Shown here one piece after another: positions 1-4,844 of a stretch of 6,730 nucleotides of DNA. Every line of letters begins with the position of its first letter. The first letter of the stretch is position 1. The DNA comes from an uncultured Clostridia bacterium (lineage in GTDB: Bacteria > Bacillota_A > Clostridia > TANB77 > CAG-508). The position numbers were made by a program, and so were the translations under genes. The stretch covers positions 1 through 6,730 of the forward strand of contig CAQOYX010000082.1 of assembly GCA_948852375.1 (NCBI GenBank). Direction: 5' to 3'. The notes beneath the pieces are model-generated. The model worked only from the letters and a program-made list of their open reading frames with translations. It made no database searches and was not told the origin of the DNA.

Positions 1-94
1 CTGGTAGTTTATTATAAAGTATAGCACCAAGAAGCATTGGTAATAAACATATAATTACACTTAAAATTAGTGTTTTTCTATTTTTCTTTTCCAT
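1..94 (-). CDS. SdpI-like membrane protein, N-terminal 31 residues only
   Basis: This is the first 31 codons of a gene that runs off the left edge of the window. The ATG is at 94-92, preceded by a good ribosome site (GGGAGGAA) that lies inside the end of the upstream regulator gene. The start overlaps that gene's stop codon by 17 nt, so the two are translationally coupled. The visible residues begin with a basic stretch (MEKKNRK), then a hydrophobic segment at about residues 8-27, then YNKLP. This matches the N-terminus of the SdpI/YhfL-type family, a polytopic membrane protein with a DUF1648-like first helix ending in a 'LP' motif. In Bacillus subtilis, SdpI is both the immunity protein against the SDP toxin and a sensor that sequesters the repressor SdpR. 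The family call rests on this short segment plus the SdpR-like neighbour. Whether it acts in immunity here is inference. Confidence 0.72.
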   Translation of the reverse strand, partial: MEKKNRKTLILSVIICLLPMLLGAILYNKLP

Positions 95-353
95 TCTTAT
101 TTCCTCCCAACTTATAAATCCAAACTAAAACATCTTCAAATACAGAACTATTTAATTCATAAAATATAAAGTTCTTTTGCTTTGTTTCAATTATTAAATT
201 TGCTTTTTTCAAGTTTGACAAATGATATGATACTGTTGCTCCTGTTAAGTTAAAACTACTCGATATCTCTCCTGCTGTTTTTCTTCCGTCTTTTAATAAT
301 TCAAGTATCTCTCTTCTTACAGGATCACTAATTGCTTTTAATGTTTCTGACAT
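78..353 (-). CDS. ArsR-family autorepressor, SdpR-like
   Basis: This is a small winged-helix DNA-binding repressor of 91 residues from the chosen ATG at 353. That is close to the 90 residues of B. subtilis SdpR, which it resembles throughout. Near the N-terminus is the ArsR-type signature KAISDPVRREILELL. The helix-turn-helix follows (AGEISSSFNLTGATVSYHL), then a wing with FIFYELNSS and a C-terminal helix (VLVWIYKL). It has no cysteine at all, so the metal-binding site of ArsR/SmtB sensors is missing, which fits the SdpR subgroup. Starts: a GTG at 368 lies inside the ribosome site (AGAGGTG) and is unlikely. A TTG at 359, about 6 nt from that site, is a real alternative to the ATG. It is the first gene after a consensus promoter flanked by repeats, and it overlaps the SdpI-like gene. 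Autorepression is the expected role and is inferred from the family. Confidence 0.88.
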   Translation of the reverse strand: MSETLKAISDPVRREILELLKDGRKTAGEISSSFNLTGATVSYHLSNLKKANLIIETKQKNFIFYELNSSVFEDVLVWIYKLGGNKNGKEK

Positions 354-393
354 TCCCAATTTAATCACCTCTACTTTAGTATTTCGATATATA

Positions 394-404
394 TCTAAAT
401 AGAT
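394..404. promoter_or_regulatory. Putative operator, copy 1 (11-mer TCTAAATAGAT)
   Basis: The near-palindromic 11-mer TCTAAATAGAT overlaps the downstream edge of the -10 box and the expected transcription start of the SdpR-like gene. An identical copy lies at 450-460. Binding here would block RNA polymerase, as expected for an ArsR-family autorepressor. That it is the operator is inference from position and repetition. Confidence 0.5.
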
Positions 405-431
405 TATACTACTTTATTTTTCTAATGTCAA
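403..431 (-). promoter_or_regulatory. Consensus sigma-A promoter for the sdpR-sdpI-like operon
   Basis: On the minus strand, TTGACA (431-426) is followed by exactly 17 nt and TATAAT (408-403), a perfect match to the vegetative consensus. It points at the SdpR-like gene, giving an expected leader of roughly 40 nt. A promoter this strong in front of a repressor gene suggests it is normally held down by that repressor. Confidence 0.85.
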
Positions 432-435
432 CAAG

Positions 436-460
436 TATTTAGATTTTTTTCTAAATAGAT
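436..460. promoter_or_regulatory. Putative operator, copy 2, with an inverted half-site
   Basis: TATTTAGA (436-443) and TCTAAATA (450-457) form a perfect 8-bp inverted repeat around six T residues. The right arm extends into the 11-mer TCTAAATAGAT (450-460), identical to the copy over the -10 box. It lies just upstream of the -35 box, so the two copies bracket the promoter, 56 bp apart. Confidence 0.45.
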
Positions 461-468
461 ACTTTTTA

Positions 469-496
469 AATAGGAATTATATTTCAAATTCCTATT
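469..496 (-). terminator. Hairpin at the end of the DUF4097 gene, weak terminator candidate
   Basis: AATAGGAATT (469-478) and AATTCCTATT (487-496) form a perfect 10-bp stem with an 8-nt loop. The stem begins at the DUF4097 stop codon (497-495). The stem is AT-rich and only a short TTT follows on the minus strand, so it is a weak intrinsic terminator at best. It separates the PadR operon from the sdpR-like promoter. Confidence 0.45.
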
Positions 497-1451
497 ATTT
501 CTCCAACCTAATATTTCCAGAAACAGTATCTATGTTTAACTCCACATATGGTTCTACACCCATTACATTTCTCCTATTCGGTAATGTTACATTTCCAGAC
601 ACACTTTTAGTTTGTATTTCACAATTTGAGTTTTGGTTTAAATACATTCTTACATTTCCAGATGTTGTTTTTACCTTTGAATCTCCTGTTACTATAAAAT
701 CATCACTCTTAATGTCTCCTGAAACACTTGTTAATTCTACATTTCCATTAATTTCTTTAATTTCGATATTTCCAGATGTAGTTTTTGCTTCTATTTTTCC
801 TTCTGCACTTTCCACCCTAATGTCTCCAGAAATTGACTTTAATTTCAAATTATCATTTGTTAAATGCTGTAATTTTATATCTCCAGATATGCTTTCAATT
901 CTAATATCCTTTGCTGATATATCTCCCATTTTTATATCTCCACTTGTTGAAGATATAGTTAAATATTCAAATTTTAAACTTTCATTTACTTTTACATCTC
1001 CAGATACTGCTCTAATTTCTAAATTTTCCTTATATGCTTTTGGAATATACACATCATAAACCGTTCGCTCCATAAATCCTATGTAAAACAAATGAAAACG
1101 TGGCTTTTTGTTCTCATTAATTGTTACACTAGAATTTGACAAATTTACTTGAAATAATTGATTTTCTTCTAATTCTTTATATGAATATTGCACAACACGA
1201 ATTTCATCATCTTCTGTAAAAAATACGTTTAAATCAGAAGATTTGAATTCTAAATTTATCTTTTTAATATCAGTTATAGCAATTTTCTGCTCTTTTTGTA
1301 TATATTCTTCTTTTCTTAAATCGCTCAAATCTCCAAAACTCATAAACCAATTCCAATTGTTATTATTGATTGAAAAAATTAAAACTTTACATAGTGACAT
1401 TATCAATATGATTAATATAACAATTAGTATAATAATTCCTACTTTTTTCAT
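495..1451 (-). CDS. DUF4097 (toastrack) beta-repeat membrane-anchored protein
   Basis: This 318-residue protein has a short basic N-terminus, one strongly hydrophobic membrane segment at about residues 5-28, and a long extracytoplasmic part. From about residue 145 to the end it carries a repeating strand unit with core SG(D/N)(I/V), spaced roughly 18-22 residues apart. I count nine good copies (for example VSGDVKV, TSGDIKM, ISGDIKL, TSGNIEI, VSGNIRL) plus degenerate ones. This is typical of DUF4097, also called toastrack, a beta-solenoid-like domain found in envelope-stress proteins such as LiaG and YvlB. It is the last gene of the PadR-PspC operon, 118 nt downstream of the membrane-protein gene. 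Its ribosome site (AGAAAGGA) lies 13 nt from the ATG, a little far, so translation may be modest. The molecular role is not known. Surface sensing or scaffolding with the PspC partner is inference. Confidence 0.85.
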   Translation of the reverse strand: MKKVGIIILIVILIILIMSLCKVLIFSINNNNWNWFMSFGDLSDLRKEEYIQKEQKIAITDIKKINLEFKSSDLNVFFTEDDEIRVVQYSYKELEENQLFQVNLSNSSVTINENKKPRFHLFYIGFMERTVYDVYIPKAYKENLEIRAVSGDVKVNESLKFEYLTISSTSGDIKMGDISAKDIRIESISGDIKLQHLTNDNLKLKSISGDIRVESAEGKIEAKTTSGNIEIKEINGNVELTSVSGDIKSDDFIVTGDSKVKTTSGNVRMYLNQNSNCEIQTKSVSGNVTLPNRRNVMGVEPYVELNIDTVSGNIRLEK

Positions 1452-1569
1452 ATTAAACTTTCATTCCTTTCTAATTTTGCTTTAAATATATATAATACTG
1501 TCTATATTTTTTCGAATTTTCAAATTATACTGGTAATACATTACTTTCAATATAAATTTTTAATTACAT

Positions 1570-2226
1570 TTAGTTTTCAAATAGTTTAAATATTAACTTT
1601 ATAATATTTTCTATTAATGATGCAATTAAAAATATTATCCATGATATATACCATATTCCATAAGTGAAACTAATAATTAAATATACAATAACTGTTAATG
1701 TCCATAATATTGAATCTATGGCTTTTTTAATTTCTTTGTTTTTGTCGTTTTTTCCTTTCCATTCCTTAAATTCTTCTACCATAGTATCTTCATATTTCTT
1801 GTATTTAGGTTTCGTCATGAAGTAATAAATTAAAATACATGTAGAAAATCCAGCTACTGCAAGAAAACTTGATGCTGTTATAAAATCTGGAAGTCCTAAC
1901 TCATCTAGTACAACACATACAATTATACTTAAAATATATAATCCAACGCAAACAGAAACTATAAGTCCTGTTTTTTTTCTTGCAATTTGCCCATATTCTG
2001 TATGAATTGGATTGTTTCTATTTAGTTCTTCTATTAATTCATCTACATTTCCAATTTCTTTTATAACAGTTCTTAATGCTTCATCTTCTTTTTTGCCTTG
2101 ATTTATTAAATCTTCATATTTATCCTCTGCATTAGAAATAATTTCATCTTTTAAATCATTTGCTCTTTTTGTGTTTGGAGCATTTTCAAATAAAATATTT
2201 ACCTCTTTTCTAATCTTTTCATTCAT
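1570..2226 (-). CDS. Membrane protein with N-terminal permease-prefix-type domain
   Basis: This 218-residue protein starts at ATG 2226, 10 nt after AAAGGGG and 21 nt after the PspC stop. Residues 1 to about 70 are charged and helical (NTKRANDLKDEI, then EDLINQGKKEDEAL, then EIGNVDELIEEL). This is the pattern of the cytoplasmic 'permease prefix' or DUF1700-like domain, with its Asp/Glu-rich helix pair and a 'G.V..LI.EL' ending. Four hydrophobic segments follow, at about 87-108, 114-136, 169-190 and 193-215, the first two and last two separated by a charged cytoplasmic stretch (KPKYKKYEDTMVEEFKEWKG). Such proteins recur between PadR-family regulators, PspC proteins and DUF4097 proteins in Bacillota. 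No transport or enzyme motif is visible, so its role is probably structural or signalling, which is inference. Confidence 0.75.
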   Translation of the reverse strand: MNEKIRKEVNILFENAPNTKRANDLKDEIISNAEDKYEDLINQGKKEDEALRTVIKEIGNVDELIEELNRNNPIHTEYGQIARKKTGLIVSVCVGLYILSIIVCVVLDELGLPDFITASSFLAVAGFSTCILIYYFMTKPKYKKYEDTMVEEFKEWKGKNDKNKEIKKAIDSILWTLTVIVYLIISFTYGIWYISWIIFLIASLIENIIKLIFKLFEN

Positions 2227-2247
2227 TATTATATTTCCCCTTTCTCT

Positions 2248-2451
2248 TCAAATAACATCCGATTTTCTTGGCATAACTATTGCTGCTACAATATATGCAA
2301 CAATTCCGCTTCCCCCACAGCAAGAAAATAAAATCCATGCTAAACGTATAAGTGTTGGGTCTATATCAAAATATTCTGCAATTCCTCCACATACACCATC
2401 TAATTTCTTGCCATGTTCAATTTTGTATAATCTTTTTTGCATAATGTACAT
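2248..2451 (-). CDS. PspC domain protein
   Basis: This is a small membrane protein of 67 residues, or 64 if translation begins at the second ATG (2442). The second start gives the usual family N-terminus (MQKRLYK) and sits 11 nt from AAAGGGG. The first ATG is only about 2 nt from the G run, so both are possible. It contains the PspC hallmarks in order: a basic RLYK segment, DGVCGGIAEYFDIDPTLIR, and one hydrophobic membrane helix (about residues 38-61) ending in MPRK. PspC-family proteins sit in the cytoplasmic membrane and act in envelope-stress responses. In proteobacteria, PspC recruits or signals through PspA. It lies 9 nt after the PadR stop and 21 nt before the next gene, clearly within one operon. 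No PspA homologue is in the window. Confidence 0.9.
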   Translation of the reverse strand: MYIMQKRLYKIEHGKKLDGVCGGIAEYFDIDPTLIRLAWILFSCCGGSGIVAYIVAAIVMPRKSDVI

Positions 2452-2460
2452 AACCCCTTT

Positions 2461-2781
2461 CTAAATTAACTTATCAATTAACTCTTTTGTTAAATTCCAT
2501 TCTTCTATACTTTTTTTATAAAATTCAATTCCCTCATTTGTAATTGAATAATACCTTCGTCTTGCTCCACTATTGCCTTCTCCCCAAAAAGATGTAATAT
2601 ATCCTGCTTCCTCTAGTCTTCTAAATGCACAATATAGTGTTGCATCATTTAATTCATATCGGTTATTTGTTTTTTCTTTAATTGATTTATTAATTTCGTA
2701 GCCATAACTATTTCCTTTCATTAGATGAGCTAGAATTATTGTTTCTGTATGTCCTCTTATTATGTCTGCTCTAATCGACAT
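2461..2781 (-). CDS. PadR-family transcriptional regulator
   Basis: This is a 106-residue winged-helix regulator. I chose ATG 2781 because AGGTGG lies 4-5 nt upstream and the protein then starts MSIRADIIRG, as usual in the family. A GTG at 2802, seven codons upstream, sits at the expected transcription start and is unlikely. PadR features are visible in order: ETIILAHLMKGNSYGYEINKSI, then the recognition-helix region LNDATLYCAFRRLEEAGYI, then the wing with ARRRYYSITNEG, and a short C-terminal dimerisation helix. The short C-terminus fits the PadR-s2 type. It is the first gene of a four-gene operon with PspC, a membrane protein and DUF4097, and a palindrome overlaps its promoter. Autoregulation of the envelope operon in response to some membrane-active compound is the likely model, by analogy to LmrR and other PadR repressors. 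Confidence 0.9.
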   Translation of the reverse strand: MSIRADIIRGHTETIILAHLMKGNSYGYEINKSIKEKTNNRYELNDATLYCAFRRLEEAGYITSFWGEGNSGARRRYYSITNEGIEFYKKSIEEWNLTKELIDKLI

Positions 2782-2808
2782 ATTACCACCTACCTTTTTC
2801 ACATTACT

Positions 2809-2837
2809 ATTATATATTAATATACCTTATCTGTCAA
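2809..2837 (-). promoter_or_regulatory. Consensus sigma-A promoter of the PadR operon
   Basis: On the minus strand, TTGACA (2837-2832) is followed by exactly 17 nt and TATAAT (2814-2809). This is a perfect vegetative promoter, giving a leader of about 20 nt before the PadR ATG. It is the second perfect promoter in the window placed in front of a repressor gene. Confidence 0.87.
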
Positions 2838-2844
2838 GGTATAT
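2820..2844. promoter_or_regulatory. Putative PadR operator: 9-bp palindrome over the -35 box
   Basis: ATATACCTT (2820-2828) and AAGGTATAT (2836-2844) form a perfect 9-bp inverted repeat with a 7-bp spacer that contains most of the -35 hexamer. PadR dimers bind inverted repeats of about this size at their own promoters, so this is the best operator candidate. The assignment is inference from position and symmetry. Confidence 0.6.
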
Positions 2845-2894
2845 ATAAAAATTATGTAATTTACTTTATTTTTGGTTTATTTTAAGATATTGCA

Positions 2895-2927
2895 AAAGGA
2901 CAGACTAAAAATAAGAGCCTATCCTTT
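2895..2927 (-). terminator. Probable terminator after the DUF3221 gene
   Basis: In minus-strand RNA, positions 2927-2916 pair with 2906-2895 as a 12-bp stem containing two G-U wobbles, with a 9-nt loop. The stem has A residues on the 5' side and ends in a U run. On the plus strand the same two positions are A-C mismatches, so the structure is strand-specific and belongs to the minus-strand genes. It lies 25 nt after the DUF3221 stop. Confidence 0.6.
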
Positions 2928-2951
2928 ACACTAATATATATATTTAATTAC

Positions 2952-3086
2952 TTATTCTGCTATTTTTTCAATCTTTATTTCGTTAATTTGTGCTGGATAT
3001 GTTTCCATTACAGCACCTGTATATGTAATTCTTACTTTATCTCCTACTTCAAGTTCTATTTTTTCTCCTTTTGGAAATCCTACCAT
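2952..3086 (-). CDS. C-terminal part of DUF3221 domain, out of frame with its gene
   Basis: These 44 codons, from an ATG at 3086, are the missing end of the DUF3221 domain encoded just upstream in another frame. Visible family features are LEVGDKVRITYTGAVMETYPAQI followed by a lysine/isoleucine-rich last strand. The 'GDKV' and 'SYPA/TYPA' elements are typical of DUF3221. The upstream gene stops at 3091, only 4 nt before this ATG, and GGAG lies 8 nt before the ATG, so coupled reinitiation could make a separate peptide. The homology, however, begins before the ATG (GDKV precedes MVGFPKG). The simplest reading is therefore one gene of about 272 codons, 2952-3771, broken by one extra nucleotide (or two missing). 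It could be a mutation, a sequence error or recoding. Confidence 0.6.
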   Translation of the reverse strand: MVGFPKGEKIELEVGDKVRITYTGAVMETYPAQINEIKIEKIAE

Positions 3087-3090
3087 AACC

Positions 3091-3771
3091 TTATCTCCGA
3101 AGATTTTGTGTTTCTTCTGGTTTTACAAAAAATAAGTTTTCTTCTACTTGTAATACAGTAGCTTTAAATGTCGGTCCTGTTTGGTAAATTGTTGCTGTTT
3201 TTGGATAACTGCAAATTGTATATTCCTTTTCATTCGCCTCCATAAAATCCGTTTTATAAAGTAACAATTTTATTTGTTCTGCTTCTTCTTTTAGGTTACA
3301 GCTATATATTTTTCCTAAAAAATCACCTTCTTTAGTTATAGTCCTATCTTCTTTAGTTGCAAATTTATCTCTTGTGTTATCATGTGTAATTACATATTTT
3401 CCTTCTTTTGTATATTCTACATCTATAAGAATCATATCTCCTTCTATTGTAAATTGTACAATTCTTAATATATCAGAAACTCTATTTTTACTATTCACCT
3501 CAGTATTTTTTATAAATTCATCTAACTTATCTTTGTTATATACATCTTTATAAGAAATAATGAAACATTCATCTTTTAAAGCCTGCTCAAAACTATATTC
3601 TTCTGGTAACTTTTCAAGTGGTACATATTTTTTATTTTGTTCTATTTCATTATTTCTACTAATTTTATTTTCCACATTTTCTTTTGTATAGTCATTATAA
3701 TGACTATATGTCACAAAAAATAGTATTCCTAATAATAAAATTCCTATTATAATTGTAATATTCCTTTTCAT
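3091..3771 (-). CDS. DUF4362 + truncated DUF3221 membrane-anchored protein
   Basis: This is a 226-residue reading frame starting at ATG 3771, seven nt after AAAAGGGG. Residues about 5-23 form an uncleaved-looking membrane anchor with no lipobox cysteine, followed by a charged linker. Residues about 60-165 match the DUF4362 pattern: SFEQALKDECFIISYKDVYN, KLDEFIKNT, RIVQFTIEGDMILIDVEY, then a YVITHDNTRDKF segment. From about residue 195 comes the start of a DUF3221 domain (GPTFKATVLQVEENLFFVKPEE), which ends abruptly as QNLRR. The remainder of DUF3221 continues in the +1 frame at 3098-2952. DUF4362 and DUF3221 occur together in extracytoplasmic proteins of Bacillota; neither has an established function. 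The frame change must fall between 3122 and 3094, since each frame has a stop outside that interval. I saw no clear promoter of its own. Confidence 0.75.
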   Translation of the reverse strand: MKRNITIIIGILLLGILFFVTYSHYNDYTKENVENKISRNNEIEQNKKYVPLEKLPEEYSFEQALKDECFIISYKDVYNKDKLDEFIKNTEVNSKNRVSDILRIVQFTIEGDMILIDVEYTKEGKYVITHDNTRDKFATKEDRTITKEGDFLGKIYSCNLKEEAEQIKLLLYKTDFMEANEKEYTICSYPKTATIYQTGPTFKATVLQVEENLFFVKPEETQNLRR

Positions 3772-3841
3772 TTAATCGCCCCTTTTCTATATGTTTTATT
3801 AATTATTTTATTTTAGCCTAACCTAGATACACATAAAACAT

Positions 3842-3863
3842 GGTAACCATAGAAATGGTTACC
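3842..3863 (-). terminator. Perfect 9-bp hairpin after the LysM gene
   Basis: GGTAACCAT (3842-3850) and ATGGTTACC (3855-3863) pair perfectly around a 4-nt loop, 15 nt after the LysM-protein stop codon. The U run after it on the minus strand is short (TGTTTTATG), so termination may be partial and the DUF4362 gene, which has no obvious promoter, may depend on read-through. Confidence 0.6.
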
Positions 3864-3877
3864 TGCTTCATAGACAG

Positions 3878-4558
3878 TTATTTTATTTTCAGGTACTTAT
3901 TTGGATAAATTAAGTCTGGATAAGTTATTTGATTAAGTTCAACCAACTTATCAACTGTAGTCCTCTTTCTTTGCGCAATCTGCCATAAGGTATCACCCTT
4001 TATGACACAGTACACATTAGTCTCAAGTAAAAGTGAAAAGCTCTCTTTATCTTCTGATATTATTATTTCAGATATTTGATAAAGCTCTTTTCCGTCTTCC
4101 TCTACAGCATTAATAATTTCTTCATAGTCAGTCATATCCAATCTGTTTAGCAATATGGTGTTCCAATGGTTAATGCCTCCTATTCCATTGCTTGCCAACC
4201 TGATATTACAGATTACCTCTTCTTTTGTAATTAACTCATCCTTATTACGTTGTTTAAAATACATTTGAATCCGACCGTCATCAATCTCAGTAGCAATATC
4301 ATATTTGAACTTCAATGCATCTTCATACACAGCCTGTGTAATTTCTTCATAGTGTTCCACTTTAAAATATTCCTTACTATATAAATCTGCATCTAATAAG
4401 TTCGCTTCCCAATATTCATTTTCCTTTAGCGGATTAAGAAGCCTTGTTAATATGATACTTTCCTCATACTCCTCAATAACACTCTCCGCTTTAACAGCCT
4501 GAACACTACCTAAAAAAAATAATAAAATTGCTACTATTGCCACTATTTTCTTTTTCAT
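3878..4558 (-). CDS. Secreted LysM-domain protein
   Basis: This is a 226-residue exported protein. The N-terminus is a classical signal peptide: MKKK, a hydrophobic core, and a likely cleavage after VKA at residue 24. The middle region (about 25-180) is acidic, with three tyrosine-glutamate-type segments (VEHYEEITQAVYEDAL, MTDYEEIINAVEEDG and a strand-rich end). The first two of these look like diverged copies of one unit. I do not recognise a family for it. The C-terminus, about 182-226, is a LysM peptidoglycan-binding domain: YCVIKGDTLWQIAQ, then VDKLVELN, then LIYPNKYLKI. Its ribosome site GAAGGG is 8 nt from the ATG. GC content is visibly higher than its neighbours (25 of 60 at 4141-4200 against 13 of 60 at 841-900), which may mean a different origin. 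Cell-wall attachment through LysM is well supported; the role of the middle region is unknown. Confidence 0.85.
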   Translation of the reverse strand: MKKKIVAIVAILLFFLGSVQAVKAESVIEEYEESIILTRLLNPLKENEYWEANLLDADLYSKEYFKVEHYEEITQAVYEDALKFKYDIATEIDDGRIQMYFKQRNKDELITKEEVICNIRLASNGIGGINHWNTILLNRLDMTDYEEIINAVEEDGKELYQISEIIISEDKESFSLLLETNVYCVIKGDTLWQIAQRKRTTVDKLVELNQITYPDLIYPNKYLKIK

Positions 4559-4673
4559 ACTGCATTCCCTTCTCTTTCTTGTCGTTTATTAGTTGCTTTT
4601 ACCTGTTAACTATCTTCTCCTTTCCTATTATTTGTATTACAAACAATACATATTTATACAAGTACCTAATGCT
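4559..4673 (-). other. Leader of the LysM gene with a start-less ribosome-site-like sequence
   Basis: The expected leader is about 110 nt long. It contains AGGAAAGGAGA (complement of 4616-4626), a strong Shine-Dalgarno-like sequence with no ATG, GTG or TTG at a usable distance. A small 6-bp hairpin (4633-4638 with 4645-4650) lies just before it. The site that actually serves the gene is GAAGGG at 4572-4567. A ribosome parked at an orphan site can stabilise mRNA in Bacillota; that role here is only a suggestion. Confidence 0.35.
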
Positions 4674-4702
4674 ATTTTAACATAATTATATAAAATAATC
4701 AA
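4674..4702 (-). promoter_or_regulatory. Likely sigma-A promoter of the LysM gene
   Basis: On the minus strand, TTGATT (4702-4697) and TAAAAT (4679-4674) are separated by 17 nt. Two mismatches in total from consensus, in a long AT-rich gap, so chance matches are possible. Its position between the GGGtGRT hairpin and the LysM gene makes it plausible. Confidence 0.5.
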
Positions 4703-4768
4703 ATATTCACTTATTTTTCTGTATCATTAATAATCATAAAATTATCTAGCATTTAATTCTATAAACAA

Positions 4769-4803
4769 TATTCGGTGAACATTTTTAATTTGACCACCGA
4801 ATA
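4769..4803 (-). terminator. Hairpin after the GGGtGRT gene, probable terminator
   Basis: TATTCGGTG (4769-4777) and CACCGAATA (4795-4803) form a perfect 9-bp stem with a 17-nt loop, about 40 nt after the GGGtGRT stop. The downstream minus-strand sequence (TTGTTTAT) is moderately U-rich. It marks the likely end of the scaffold/GGGtGRT transcript. Confidence 0.55.
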
Positions 4804-4844
4804 ATTTTATATTATATAGTTTTTGTAAAATACATTCATACTAA

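Noticed and set aside
354..368. GTG start adding five residues to the SdpR-like protein
   Set aside because: The GTG is itself part of the ribosome site AGAGGTG, so it cannot be initiated from that site.
511..1010. TCCAGA-containing blocks about every 60 bp, at first sight like a CRISPR array
   Set aside because: The conserved block is only about 8-10 bp, varies between copies, and lies in frame within the DUF4097 gene, where it encodes the SG(D/N) motif.
532..1059. Plus-strand open frame opposite the DUF4097 gene
   Set aside because: Its protein is a low-complexity Phe/Ser/Pro-rich mirror of the repeat protein, and it has no ribosome site or family features.
1243..1485. Plus-strand hydrophobic open frame opposite the N-terminus of the DUF4097 protein
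   Set aside because: It is a shadow of the minus-strand gene, with no ribosome site and an AT-driven composition.
1452..1569. Possible internal promoter between the prefix protein and the DUF4097 gene
   Set aside because: TTGAAA and TATAAT are present but only 15 nt apart, and the other pairing has 20 nt; neither is convincing in such AT-rich sequence.
2782..2802. GTG start adding seven residues to the PadR protein
   Set aside because: It lies at the expected transcription start and upstream of the ribosome site AGGTGG, which serves the ATG at 2781.
3772..3841. A separate promoter for the DUF4362/DUF3221 gene
   Set aside because: A TAAAAT is present but there is no -35-like hexamer at 16-18 nt; read-through past the hairpin at 3842-3863 is as likely.
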